DNA from: Gammaproteobacteria bacterium
GTDB taxonomy: Bacteria; Pseudomonadota; Gammaproteobacteria; Steroidobacterales; Rariloculaceae
Assembly: GCA_029243585.1 (NCBI GenBank)
Contig: JAQWRR010000097.1
Location: 1 to 32,399, forward strand
Length of the DNA stretch: 32,399 bases
Direction of reading: 5' to 3'
A program made the translations under genes and the position numbers. The notes under the pieces were generated by a model that saw only the letters and a program-made list of their open reading frames with translations, had not been told where the DNA came from and ran no database searches. How positions within the stretch are numbered: the first letter of the stretch is position 1; each line of letters starts with the position of its first letter. Positions 7,222-15,943 of the stretch are shown here, one piece after another.

Positions 7222-8977
7222 CTGGGAGAGCAAAAGCATAGATCTCATTATGTCCGTGGACAGTTCGTACTCGGCCAAGAGCAGTTGGTCTTGCTGTTCC
7301 AGATTGGCCGTTACCAGTCATCACTACAATATACTGTCGGCCATCTACGGCATAGGTAATAGTGCTAGTTTGAATAATTCCGCCAACCACAGCACGCCAC
7401 AGTATTTCACCTGTATCGGAATCAAAAGCATTAAAACGTCGCTCCAAATCACCCCAGAACAGCAAATCCCCAGCTGTCACAAGAGCTGAGCCATTACCTG
7501 GAATGGCCTGTGAATGGATACGCTGCATATGTCCTGTAGAGAGATCTATTTTTGCAATACCAGCATATTCAGACGGTTCAATACCTGGACGAAGAACGGC
7601 ATTACGTGGTCCAAAACCCGCTGGCATTGAAGCGTTTGCCGCCATATCTAAACAAGCATCATGAAAAGGGATATATAAAGAGTTTCTGTTGGGATCATAC
7701 GCTGTAGACCAAAAGCTTCTCGTGTTATGAAAACAAATCAAACTTCTATCCCCATCCTGCTTGAAGACTCTGTCATAGTTAATTGTGGTGCGTCCTGTCT
7801 CAACGTTAATATCAGAAATGTTAAATCCTGGTACATCGTAGGGAAACGGTGTTGCCCAAAGAAATTCACCCGTAATTCTATCCAAAACAAAAATTCCTCC
7901 AGCTTCGCCAACGCTTGCAACTACTTCACGCTGCTCACCACGCTGAATGGCAGGATTTATCCATTTAACAGCCTCTGGGTCTGGTTCAAAAGTGGTAGTA
8001 AGAATTGTTCGTTCATGCGGATGATCTAAATCCCAATCATCACCCGGTAAGTGTTGGTAATACCATGCGAGCTCACCAGTATCGATATCCAGTGCTACTG
8101 TTGAGTTACTATAAAGATCTGCTGGTGCAGTAGCTGAAATTGCATCGGCACTACCGTGTCGAGTAAGCCGCGTATAGGGGTTTGGATTTGCAATACCCCA
8201 GTAAGTAAGCCTTTGCTCAGGGTCATAGGACCCGGGCAACCCCCATGAACTTGCAACCCTTTGCTCGACTGGAAGCTCGCCCCAACTATCTCCATCACGA
8301 GTCCCAGGTTCTGCAGTAGTATAAAATTTCCATACCTCTTCGCCAGTTTGGGCGTCATGCGCTGATATAAAACACCCAATCCGCTGCTTACAACTTCGAT
8401 TTGTTAGGACTTTCCCATCAGCTACCAGAACTCCGCCGGTATGCTGGGTATTTGTCTCGGGGGCGAATACCTCAGTTTCCCAACGAACACGACCATCTCT
8501 AGCATCTAGTGCTACCAGATACCCGTCAGGGGCCGGATAAAACACCATGTCATCATAAATACCAATGTTCTTGGTACGTGCAGTCTCAGCACGTCCAACA
8601 AACTCTGCAACCTCAGATGTAATATTTCGTCTGTAATTCCATATCTCATCACCTGTGGTGGCATCGATTGCCAGAATACTCGCTCCTGGCTGTGCAAGGT
8701 ACATAACACCTTTATATACGATAGGAACGGTTTCCTGAGTGCCTTGGGGCAATCCTCTTGACCAAGCTAAGGAAAGACTTGAAACATTTTTTCTATCTAT
8801 TTGATTTAAAGGACTAAATCTTTGCTGGTCATATGTGCGATTTATCATAACCCAATCAGAAGGATCCGGGTCTCGCATCGTACTTTCGGTAATTGGTTCA
8901 AAGATATCAACCTGAGCAAACGCTGATAATGCTATAAAATTGAATAAAACTAGTGCTCTTCTAAGTATTAGTTTCAT
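7214..8977 (-). CDS. PQQ-dependent dehydrogenase (quinoprotein), periplasmic
   Basis: A 587-residue quinoprotein of the methanol/ethanol-dehydrogenase superfamily; such enzymes oxidise alcohols or aldehydes in the periplasm using PQQ and pass electrons to a c-type cytochrome. A signal peptide (residues 1-21, ending AFA) is visible. The fold shows repeated propeller blades (ATTGDEIWNY at 106, DARDGRVRWETEV at 158, DAQTGEEVWKFYT at 208, DTGELAWYYQHLPGDDWDLDH at 299-319); the last contains the catalytic-region Asp motif. The vicinal Cys-Cys of methanol dehydrogenase is absent; instead Cys196 and Cys202 flank KQRIG. There is no fused cytochrome domain, so an external acceptor is required; the divergently encoded haem protein at 9233 is the obvious candidate. 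GGGGGGAG precedes the ATG. No PQQ-biosynthesis genes are present here. Confidence 0.9.
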   Translation of the reverse strand: MKLILRRALVLFNFIALSAFAQVDIFEPITESTMRDPDPSDWVMINRTYDQQRFSPLNQIDRKNVSSLSLAWSRGLPQGTQETVPIVYKGVMYLAQPGASILAIDATTGDEIWNYRRNITSEVAEFVGRAETARTKNIGIYDDMVFYPAPDGYLVALDARDGRVRWETEVFAPETNTQHTGGVLVADGKVLTNRSCKQRIGCFISAHDAQTGEEVWKFYTTAEPGTRDGDSWGELPVEQRVASSWGLPGSYDPEQRLTYWGIANPNPYTRLTRHGSADAISATAPADLYSNSTVALDIDTGELAWYYQHLPGDDWDLDHPHERTILTTTFEPDPEAVKWINPAIQRGEQREVVASVGEAGGIFVLDRITGEFLWATPFPYDVPGFNISDINVETGRTTINYDRVFKQDGDRSLICFHNTRSFWSTAYDPNRNSLYIPFHDACLDMAANASMPAGFGPRNAVLRPGIEPSEYAGIAKIDLSTGHMQRIHSQAIPGNGSALVTAGDLLFWGDLERRFNAFDSDTGEILWRAVVGGIIQTSTITYAVDGRQYIVVMTGNGQSGTARPTALGRVRTVHGHNEIYAFALPEG

Positions 8978-9099
8978 ACTCCCCCCTTTTTTTGTTTAGA
9001 AAATCAGAATGCTGCTTAAGCCTATAAAACCAGTTGGCTTAACGGTATAAACCACTTAAATCTCTAAAATTCAGTTTTCTTTGATAAAAGCACATATTT

Positions 9100-9121
9100 A
9101 CATTCGTAGCAGTCTGAATGT
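9100..9121. promoter_or_regulatory. Inverted repeat in the divergent PQQ-dehydrogenase/cytochrome promoter region
   Basis: ACATTC (9100-9105) and GAATGT (9116-9121) form a perfect 6-bp inverted repeat with a 10-nt spacer, near the middle of the 255-bp gap between the divergent PQQ dehydrogenase and cytochrome genes. The geometry suits a dimeric regulator controlling both. Apart from this and the leader hairpin at 9203, I see nothing convincing in the gap; no strong -35/-10 pair was found. Confidence 0.28.
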
Positions 9122-9202
9122 GCATTTAGGTTTTAGCACTCTAAACCCTTATTTTTTTAGTATTAGAAGGGTACTATATCCTTTTGAACCTGCAGATGAA
9201 CG

Positions 9203-9220
9203 ACGTGAGTCTTCTCACGT
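9203..9220 (+). promoter_or_regulatory. Leader hairpin just upstream of the ribosome-binding site
   Basis: A perfect 7-bp inverted repeat ACGTGAG / CTCACGT with loop TCTT, ending 3 nt before the AGGAGAGGG ribosome-binding site of the cytochrome/propeller gene. In the transcript it would form a compact stem-loop that could modulate ribosome access or mRNA stability. No U-run follows, so it is not a simple terminator. Confidence 0.4.
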
Positions 9221-9232
9221 TTAGGAGAGGGA

Positions 9233-11359
9233 ATGAATAAGCAAACCGGAAACAATAAACTGGGGCTATTCTCAGCACTTCTAATGGCATTAGCTTGGGC
9301 GACTGGATCACAAGCACAAGTTGCCATTGATGGAGACGATATCGGTGGCATAGTCACTGGTCCTAATGGCCCAGAAGCTGGTGTTTGGGTAATAGCAGAA
9401 ACTGATGAGTTCGATACCTTTTATGCCAAAATTGTCGTAACTGATGATATGGGAAGGTATGTTGTACCTGACCTGCCTGATGCTAATTATGATGTTTGGG
9501 TGCGTGGATACGGACTTGTAGATTCGGATAAGGTTAATGCTAACCCCGGAGATGCTGTTGACCTGGACGCCATCATAGCTCCAAATGCTGCTGCTGCTGC
9601 TGAGATTTACCCAGCTATTGCATGGTATGCCATGTTGCACATGCCTACCGAAGAAGAGGTTTCTCGGTTTGAAGGCGGTATGGACTTTTATCGAAATCGC
9701 ATGAATAACAATGGCTGTATTGGTTGCCATATGTTAGGTAATAAAGCAACACGGGAAATATCACCAGAATTTGGTGAATTCGATAATCACGGAGCTGCCT
9801 GGATTCGAAGAGTTCAATCTGGACAGGCTGGTGCCAGAATGATGTCAGATCTAGCAGGCGATTTGCAGGGAATCCCTTTCAAATACTTCGCTGACTGGAC
9901 CCAACGAATTGCAGATGGCGAACTACCCTCATTTATTCCAGAACGGCCGCAGGGCGAGGAACGTAATATAGTCGCTACAGTTAGGGATTGGTCTGAACCT
10001 ACAGCCTATTTACATGACCTGATCTCAACTGATCGACGTGATCCTACTGTCAATGCAAATGGTTTGATATACGGATCTCCAGAACTTTCAACTGATAGAT
10101 TTCCAATTCTTAATCCAGTTGATAACACGACGGATAGCTTCATGGCTCCAGTACGTGACAACGATACACCGTCCTACGCTACTGTAGCTGCAACTCAGCC
10201 TTCGGTATTTTGGGGTGATCAACGCATCTGGAACAGTAAAGCTAATTCTCATAACCCAATGTTTGATCAAGATGGGCGTGTCTGGTACACCGCACGAATT
10301 AGAGGCCCACAGAATGGTGATTTCTGTCGTGAAGGTTCTAGTCATCCCTCGGCAGAGGCATTTCCAACGGCTCGTGCCAACCGTCAACTGTCTGTATATG
10401 ATCCTGAAACGGAAGAGTACACATTCATAGACACCTGTTATGGCACCCATCATTTACAGTTCGGTTATGACGATAACAATACCCTATGGACTAGTGGTGG
10501 TGGCGAAGTAATTGGTTGGTTAGATAGCAAACAATTCCTTGAGACGGGAGATGCAGAAGCCTCTCAAGGTTGGACACCAGCAATTCTAGATACTAACGGC
10601 AATGGTAAGCGTGATGCTTATGTCGAACCAGGTGATGCAGTTAATCCAGAGATGGATAAGCGTATTTTGCCAAGCTATTACGCAATAATGCCAAATCCTG
10701 CTGATGACTCCATTTGGGGTTCTAGTAGATCTGACTGGAACGGTAGCGTAATCAGACTGGAGCCTGGTGATAACCCTTCTGAGACAGCCCTGGTGGAACA
10801 ATACAATGTTCCTCGAGAAAAAGGTGGCTTTGGTATACGCGGAGCGGACATTGATAGCAAAGGCGTTATCTGGGGCTCTCTTGGTAGTGGACATATGAGT
10901 GAATTCGACCGAAGCAAATGCACAGGTCCACTTAATGGTCCTGAAGCTACCGGTGATCACTGCCCTGAGGGATGGACATTCCATCGCTATCCAGGCCCTG
11001 GACATCCAGGATTTGAGGAATTCAGTGCTGAAGCTAGTTATTACAGTTGGGTAGATCAACATAACACTGCCGGCCTAGGTGAAGACGTTCCTATGTCTAC
11101 GGCTAATCTGTACGATGGTGTTCACGCACTTGTTGATGGAGATGATGGCGAAAAAGAATGGGTAACAATGCGCATTCCTTATCCGCTTGGCTTCTACAGC
11201 AAAGGGTTTGATGGTCGAATTGACGATCCAAATGCTGGCTGGAAAGGACGAGGTCTGTGGGTATCAGAAGGTGATCGGACACCTTTCTGGTTTGAAGAGA
11301 ACAATGGCAAACCAATCGTTGTACACTTCCAGGTACGTCCAGATCCTCTTGCAAAATAA
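9233..11359 (+). CDS. Exported monoheme cytochrome with CarboxypepD-reg and beta-propeller domains, copy 1
   Basis: A 708-residue periplasmic protein that I describe rather than name. Domains in order: signal peptide (1-29, ending SQAQ); a carboxypeptidase-regulatory-like beta-sandwich (about 35-115; GGIVTGPNGPEAGVWV, DVWVRGYGLVDS); a short Ala run; one covalent c-haem site CIGCH at 162-166; then a long C-terminal region with repeats like FDQDGRVWYTAR, TLWTSGGGEVIGWLD, SIWGSS and GVIWGSLGSGHMSEFD, resembling virginiamycin-B-lyase/SMP-30-type propellers. Conserved cysteines (FCREGS, DTCYGTHH, SKCTGPLNGP, HCPEGW) may form disulfides. It is paralogous to 25798-28002. Divergence from the PQQ dehydrogenase suggests it accepts electrons from that enzyme; this is inference. 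GGAGAGGG supports the ATG, and a strong terminator follows. Confidence 0.85.
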   Translation: MNKQTGNNKLGLFSALLMALAWATGSQAQVAIDGDDIGGIVTGPNGPEAGVWVIAETDEFDTFYAKIVVTDDMGRYVVPDLPDANYDVWVRGYGLVDSDKVNANPGDAVDLDAIIAPNAAAAAEIYPAIAWYAMLHMPTEEEVSRFEGGMDFYRNRMNNNGCIGCHMLGNKATREISPEFGEFDNHGAAWIRRVQSGQAGARMMSDLAGDLQGIPFKYFADWTQRIADGELPSFIPERPQGEERNIVATVRDWSEPTAYLHDLISTDRRDPTVNANGLIYGSPELSTDRFPILNPVDNTTDSFMAPVRDNDTPSYATVAATQPSVFWGDQRIWNSKANSHNPMFDQDGRVWYTARIRGPQNGDFCREGSSHPSAEAFPTARANRQLSVYDPETEEYTFIDTCYGTHHLQFGYDDNNTLWTSGGGEVIGWLDSKQFLETGDAEASQGWTPAILDTNGNGKRDAYVEPGDAVNPEMDKRILPSYYAIMPNPADDSIWGSSRSDWNGSVIRLEPGDNPSETALVEQYNVPREKGGFGIRGADIDSKGVIWGSLGSGHMSEFDRSKCTGPLNGPEATGDHCPEGWTFHRYPGPGHPGFEEFSAEASYYSWVDQHNTAGLGEDVPMSTANLYDGVHALVDGDDGEKEWVTMRIPYPLGFYSKGFDGRIDDPNAGWKGRGLWVSEGDRTPFWFEENNGKPIVVHFQVRPDPLAK

Positions 11360-11393
11360 GCCCTTAGATAACCCTTAATAGTCTGTCTACAAC

Positions 11394-11432
11394 GAACCCC
11401 TTCTTGTTTTTCGCAGGAAGGGGTTCTTTTTT
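11394..11432 (+). terminator. Rho-independent terminator after the cytochrome/propeller gene
   Basis: A perfect 10-bp stem GAACCCCTTC / GAAGGGGTTC with a 13-nt loop, followed by six T. It lies 34 nt after the stop of the 9233-11359 gene and ends 17 nt before the threonine aldolase ATG, so it separates the two transcripts. Confidence 0.92.
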
Positions 11433-11449
11433 GATACTAAGCAACGACC

Positions 11450-12460
11450 ATGACAATTGATTTCAGAAGCGATACGGTAACGAAACCATCAGACGAAATG
11501 CGGGCAGCAATGGTAAAGGCTGACGTAGGAGATGATGTCTATGGAGAAGACCCAACAATAAATCAGTTAGAAGAATTTTCAGCAGATCTTCTAGGAATGG
11601 AAGGTGCGCTGTTTTGCCCTAGTGGCACCCAAAGTAATCTTTTAGCACTGCTCTATCACTGTGAGCGTGGTGAAGAATACATTGTTGGCCAAAAGGCACA
11701 CACCTATCAGTATGAAGGTGGTGGTGCAGCAGCACTTGGCTCTATTCATCCTCAACCACTGACTTTTGAATCAGATGGAACCTTAGATCTTAAGAAAGTT
11801 GCTGCTGTAATAAAGCCTGATGATTTTCATTTTCCACCGACTCGGCTTCTATGTTTAGAAAATACTCATCGTGGCCAAGCATTATCTCTAGATTATTTGT
11901 ATTCAGCTCAACAATTTGTTAGCGAAAAAAATCTAAAGCTTCACTTAGATGGAGCTAGAATTTTTAATGCTTCAGTAGAATTAAACATACATGCAAAAAA
12001 AATTTCTCAACATTTTGATTCGGTTTCATTTTGTCTCTCTAAAGGACTAGGGGCCCCAGTAGGGTCAATTTTATGCGGTAGCAAAAATCTTATTACACAT
12101 GCTCGTCGATGGAGAAAAACTCTTGGAGGAGGAATGCGTCAAGCAGGTATTATCGCAGCTGCCGGCCTTTATGCACTTCAAAACAACATTGAACGACTTA
12201 GCGAAGACCACAAGAATGCACAACTACTTGCAGAAGGTCTGAATGAGATAGAACAGTTGAAAATTGATCCTAAAAACGTACAAACAAATATGATATTCGT
12301 AGACACTCAAAAAATAGACTGTCAAGAACTAACCTCCTTTTTAAAATCTAATGGCGTCTTAATTCAAGGTTCAGGATTGCTTAGACTTGTAACTCACCTT
12401 GATATCAAAGAAAAAGACATTGCAACAGCTGTTAAGGCATTTAAGGCTTACTTTAATTAA
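11450..12460 (+). CDS. ltaE: Low-specificity L-threonine aldolase
   Basis: A PLP enzyme that cleaves L-threonine/L-allo-threonine to glycine and acetaldehyde in the cytoplasm. The 336-residue length fits the family. It begins with the hallmark IDFRSDTVTKP; other marks are VGDDVYGEDPT (26-36), the substrate loop FCPSGTQSN, HLDGARIFNA (165-174) and the PLP-lysine segment SFCLSKGLGAPVGS with Lys198. Its stop overlaps the stop of the convergent alanine racemase gene by 4 nt. The ribosome-binding site is weak (AAGCAACG). With alanine racemase it forms a convergent pair of PLP amino-acid enzymes. No damage is seen. Confidence 0.94.
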   Translation: MTIDFRSDTVTKPSDEMRAAMVKADVGDDVYGEDPTINQLEEFSADLLGMEGALFCPSGTQSNLLALLYHCERGEEYIVGQKAHTYQYEGGGAAALGSIHPQPLTFESDGTLDLKKVAAVIKPDDFHFPPTRLLCLENTHRGQALSLDYLYSAQQFVSEKNLKLHLDGARIFNASVELNIHAKKISQHFDSVSFCLSKGLGAPVGSILCGSKNLITHARRWRKTLGGGMRQAGIIAAAGLYALQNNIERLSEDHKNAQLLAEGLNEIEQLKIDPKNVQTNMIFVDTQKIDCQELTSFLKSNGVLIQGSGLLRLVTHLDIKEKDIATAVKAFKAYFN

Positions 12461-13545
12461 ATGCCTATGTAGCGCTTCGACCAGCGTTGACCAAGCCCAG
12501 TGAGTATTTCATATCCAATAGTACCTGCATGATAGGCAATTTCATCTAAGGATATATTGCTCCCCAATAATTCCACAGGCTCCCCTACCCGCACATATTC
12601 GTTAGATATATCACTTATATCTAACGTTATCAGGTCCATAGAAACTCGCCCTACAACCGGCACTTTTTTTCCGGCTATAAAAGCATGGCCACAATTACTA
12701 AGAGCCCGCGGATACCCATCAGCATAGCCTACGCCAACTGTTGCTAAGCGAGCCGGAGAATCAATTTTGCAAGTAGCACCATAACCAATATTCACAGTCT
12801 TTGTTATTTCACGCACCTGAATGACTGCTCCATGAAGGCTAACTACAGTCTCCATGGGATTGGATTCTATAATAAATGGATTACCTCCAAATAAAGCGAT
12901 ACCTGGTCGAATTAAATCACCACAATATTGTTTACCAATAAGAGTCCCAGCTGAGTTACCAATAGATGTTTTTGACTTAGGTAATCTAGCTCGCAACTTA
13001 TCAAAGATCTTTAACTGATCTGTGTTTAGTGGATTTGATGGTTCATCAGCACAAGCTAAATGTGTCATCACATATTCTAAATCTAAACTATCAAGCAAAT
13101 TATGCTTAACAACCTCCTCAATCTCTAACTCACTAAGTCCTAGCCGCGACATTCCCGTATCAATATGAACTGCCACAGTAGAACAGGCAGCTACATCACG
13201 CCAGCGATTAATTTGTTCCACTGAATTAAGCACAGGCGTCAAATTCGCTTTTAATAGAGTCTTCTCTTCTCCAGGCAAGGCGCCCTCGATAATAAAAATC
13301 GACCCCTCAGGAAGGAAGTCTCGTAACTCCAGACCTTCCAGCATATTAGCAACAAAAAAATGTCGGCACCCTTCATCAAATAAACGCATTGCAACAGATT
13401 CAACACCTAAACCATATGCATTGGCCTTAACAACTGCCGCACAATTTCCAGGAGCAGCCGCCTTCAACGCACAAAAATTATTTGCTAATGCGTCTAAATC
13501 AATAGTCAATATTCCGGGGCTAGCAGTAATGGGGTGGCTACTCAT
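12457..13545 (-). CDS. alr: Alanine racemase
   Basis: A PLP-dependent racemase supplying D-alanine for peptidoglycan. The 362-residue product has the N-terminal barrel motif AVVKANAYGLG with PLP Lys40, HIDTGMSRLG (127-136), SAGTL, DLIRPGIALFG (210-220), the catalytic-tyrosine segment GYGATCKI (Tyr255), TVGVGYADGYPRAL and VGRVSMD (298-304). All expected catalytic elements are present, so it should be active. It lies on the minus strand, overlapping the threonine aldolase stop by 4 nt, and it is divergent from the acuI-like gene with a 55-bp gap. Confidence 0.95.
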   Translation of the reverse strand: MSSHPITASPGILTIDLDALANNFCALKAAAPGNCAAVVKANAYGLGVESVAMRLFDEGCRHFFVANMLEGLELRDFLPEGSIFIIEGALPGEEKTLLKANLTPVLNSVEQINRWRDVAACSTVAVHIDTGMSRLGLSELEIEEVVKHNLLDSLDLEYVMTHLACADEPSNPLNTDQLKIFDKLRARLPKSKTSIGNSAGTLIGKQYCGDLIRPGIALFGGNPFIIESNPMETVVSLHGAVIQVREITKTVNIGYGATCKIDSPARLATVGVGYADGYPRALSNCGHAFIAGKKVPVVGRVSMDLITLDISDISNEYVRVGEPVELLGSNISLDEIAYHAGTIGYEILTGLGQRWSKRYIGI

Positions 13546-13600
13546 GATTTTTAAGATACCATAGCCACCAAAATCTAACTTGTATTAAACAGATGACTTT

Positions 13601-14590
13601 ATGAACGAAACCTTTTCAGCATTACGAGTCCACCGAACAGATGGCAAAAATCAAGCTAAACTAGAAAACCTAACTAATGATGATTTACCTCCAGGTAATG
13701 TCTTAGTAGACATTCACTACAGCACAATCAACTACAAGGATGCACTTGCGGTAACTGGGAAGGCTCCTATTATAAGGGAGTACCCTAGAATTGCTGGAAT
13801 TGATCTATCTGGCGAGGTTTTAGAGTCTGACGATAAACGTTTCATGCCAGGTCAAAAGGTAGCTTCTCTTAATGGTGGTCTTGGTGAAACACGCGATGGG
13901 GGCTATGCGGAAAGAACTCGTATTAATGCTGACAAACTTCAGCGCTTACCCAATAACATGAACACCCGAACAGCAATGGAACTAGGGACGGCAGGTGCCA
14001 CAGCAGCTCTTGCCATTTACCGTATGGAACAGAATGGTCAACATCCAGGTCTCGGACCCATCCTAGTAACTGGTGCAACCGGAGGGGTAGGTTCTATTGC
14101 AATTGACCTGCTCAACAACCGAGGTTATGAAACAGTTGCTCTAAGCGGAAAACCTGAACAAAGTCCATTTTTAAAATCCCTTGGTGCAACTTCAGTAATT
14201 GACCGACAGGAGTTGGAATTGGAATCCAAACCCCTTGGTCGAGCAACATGGGGTGGTGCAATCGATAATCTTGGAGGAGATGTTCTCTCCTGGCTTACTC
14301 GCACTACAAGACCTAGAGGAAATATTGCAAGCATTGGACTCGCAGCAAGCACCGATCTTCACACTACTGTATTACCATTTATTCTTAGAGGAGTAACTCT
14401 AATTGGCGCCGCTCTCGAGTGTTACCCAGATCTTCTGGAAGTTTTATGGGAAAAACTAGCTAACGATATGGCTCCAAGTCATTTAGATACCATCATCACT
14501 CAAGAAGTTACACTTCAAAATCTACCAGAATGTTTTGATGCTTATATCGATGGTGCAATCACTGGCCGCACCTTAGTAAAGATTAAATGA
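13601..14590 (+). CDS. acuI: Acrylyl-CoA reductase-type (AcuI/YhdH) MDR oxidoreductase
   Basis: A zinc-free medium-chain NADPH oxidoreductase of the YhdH/YhfP/AcuI family. AcuI reduces acryloyl-CoA to propionyl-CoA, a step in detoxification and DMSP/acrylate use. The 329-residue length fits. Family marks are YSTINYKDALAVTGK (40-54), PRIAGIDLSGEV (62-73), NGGLGETRDGGYAE (91-104), AMELGTAGATAALA and the nucleotide-binding VTGATGGVGS (156-165). No zinc-binding Cys/His set is present, as expected. No DMSP lyase is adjacent, so the physiological substrate is uncertain; the gene name is by family resemblance. Confidence 0.82.
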   Translation: MNETFSALRVHRTDGKNQAKLENLTNDDLPPGNVLVDIHYSTINYKDALAVTGKAPIIREYPRIAGIDLSGEVLESDDKRFMPGQKVASLNGGLGETRDGGYAERTRINADKLQRLPNNMNTRTAMELGTAGATAALAIYRMEQNGQHPGLGPILVTGATGGVGSIAIDLLNNRGYETVALSGKPEQSPFLKSLGATSVIDRQELELESKPLGRATWGGAIDNLGGDVLSWLTRTTRPRGNIASIGLAASTDLHTTVLPFILRGVTLIGAALECYPDLLEVLWEKLANDMAPSHLDTIITQEVTLQNLPECFDAYIDGAITGRTLVKIK

Positions 14591-14646
14591 ATTCATCTCC
14601 TAAGCAACAACAAACTTGCTACACACTATTAGAAAACCTCATAGCA

Positions 14647-15342
14647 TCACCTACGAAAGTGATATTCATAAGGCGTGCCTGCTTGGCGAGCATTGAGCCA
14701 AATCGTCAACATGCCCTCAAGAACATGTGCTGCACGAATTGGTCCAACGTCTAAAGGCTCAAGACCCATCCCAGCGACTAACTCAGCAACCTTAGCTTTT
14801 GCACCCTCATCATTGCCAACCAAAGGAATAGTCACAGGACCACCGGGCTCAATCATAGTAGCAGCAGGCAGGACATTAAAAGCCTTAACAACATGTGTAT
14901 TTGGCACAAGGGCTTGGATCATTTCTCCATTAGAGCTCTCCTCGGCTGTATGGTTAAAGTAACCATCCTCACCAGGGGCTACACGATTGGTAGGATCAAT
15001 CAATATCTTTCCTGACAGGTCTCCAAGCCCACGAACCACGTCCATCGCTATAGCGCCTGGTACCGCTAATACCACAATATCTGCACCCTCTATAGATTGA
15101 GCAGGTAACTTCACACTGGCAGCACCAGCTGTCCTAGCAACTAGCTCCTGAACATCATCCCTACCCGGTTCACGAGAGCCATAAATAATTTCATGTCCTT
15201 GGGCAGCAAATTCAACTCCCAATGCAGCACCTACATTGCCTGTTCCAATAATAGAAATGGTATCGGCAATAGCAACATTAATGCCAATACCAAAAGAAAA
15301 AATTAATGACAATGCAGATAATTTTTTAAAAAAATGTTTCAT
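14647..15342 (-). CDS. Exported NADP-binding F420-reductase-like protein
   Basis: A 231-residue protein of the NADPH-dependent F420 reductase-like (Fno/NADP_oxidored_F420) group. A Rossmann start ISIIGTGNVGAALG (29-42) is followed by IYGSREPG (53-60), an NADPH-selecting SR, and DIVVLAVPG and KILIDPTNR. Unexpectedly it carries a good Sec signal peptide (residues 1-26, MKHFFKKLS...AIA), placing a nucleotide-binding fold outside the cytoplasm. The ATG at 15342 was chosen because GGAGAT precedes it and the n-region is basic; a start at 15396 adds 18 residues of poor quality. It is divergent from the Mo-hydroxylase operon. The substrate is unknown, and F420 use is doubtful in proteobacteria. Confidence 0.78.
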   Translation of the reverse strand: MKHFFKKLSALSLIFSFGIGINVAIADTISIIGTGNVGAALGVEFAAQGHEIIYGSREPGRDDVQELVARTAGAASVKLPAQSIEGADIVVLAVPGAIAMDVVRGLGDLSGKILIDPTNRVAPGEDGYFNHTAEESSNGEMIQALVPNTHVVKAFNVLPAATMIEPGGPVTIPLVGNDEGAKAKVAELVAGMGLEPLDVGPIRAAHVLEGMLTIWLNARQAGTPYEYHFRR

Positions 15343-15489
15343 GGCTATTTTCGATCTCCAAGTGAATTTTAGATAACAGAGAATATTTAACACCATAATA
15401 ACTTAATCGTTATCCAAGCATCGATTCCACTAGAACCAAAATCCTATGTAAGTTATGGTTCTTATATAGAAAAACTGTGTGGGAAAGAT

Positions 15490-15942
15490 ATGGCTAACTT
15501 TACAATCAATAGTGAAAGTATAGAGGTAGATGCCAATCCTAATACCCCGCTTTTGTGGGTACTACGTGAGCACTTAAAACTTACTGGCACAAAATTTGGA
15601 TGCGGTGTAGGGCTATGTGGCGCCTGTACAGTCCATGTTGACGGTAACTCCACCTTTGCCTGCATGATCCCGGTCTCAGCAGTCGAGGGAAAAGAAGTAA
15701 CTACTATAGAGGCACAATCAAACCCAGCTCAAAATGCACTAAAAGAGGCTTGGGTTGCTGAGGCAGTTCCTCAATGTGGCTACTGTCAGTCAGGACAAAT
15801 TATGCGTGCAGCTAATCTCTTAGAAAACAACCCAAAGCCTAGCAGAGAGGATATCGTTAACCACATGCGTACAAATATATGTCGCTGTGGAACCTACAAT
15901 CGAATCATTAAGGCAATCGAACGTGCTGCAGAGGAGGTTTGA
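15490..15942 (+). CDS. [2Fe-2S] subunit of a molybdenum hydroxylase (IorA-like)
   Basis: The small electron-transfer subunit of a xanthine-oxidase-family hydroxylase, similar to isoquinoline 1-oxidoreductase alpha (IorA). The 150-residue protein has a plant-type ferredoxin cluster site, Cys38/43/46 in CGVGLCGAC plus Cys58, and the second cluster site Cys96/99 (CGYCQSG) with Cys131/133 (NICRCGTYNRI). It has no signal peptide of its own. Its stop is 1 nt before the ATG of the large subunit, whose GAGGAGG ribosome-binding site lies within this gene, so translation is coupled. It is presumed to be co-exported with the Tat-signalled partner. Confidence 0.93.
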   Translation: MANFTINSESIEVDANPNTPLLWVLREHLKLTGTKFGCGVGLCGACTVHVDGNSTFACMIPVSAVEGKEVTTIEAQSNPAQNALKEAWVAEAVPQCGYCQSGQIMRAANLLENNPKPSREDIVNHMRTNICRCGTYNRIIKAIERAAEEV

Positions 15943-15943
15943 A

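Noticed and set aside
9585-9605. GCT trinucleotide repeat in copy 1 of the haem protein
   Set aside because: It encodes a short Ala run that is also conserved in copy 2 with different codons, so it reflects protein selection, not repeat expansion.
9308-9730. Minus-strand 140-residue ORF
   Set aside because: It is a shadow of the cytochrome/propeller gene; composition is unnatural and there is no ribosome-binding site or family resemblance.
10088-11062. Overlapping minus-strand ORFs of 81-158 residues
   Set aside because: They lie wholly inside the well-supported plus-strand haem protein gene, whose frame shows conserved motifs and a paralogue.
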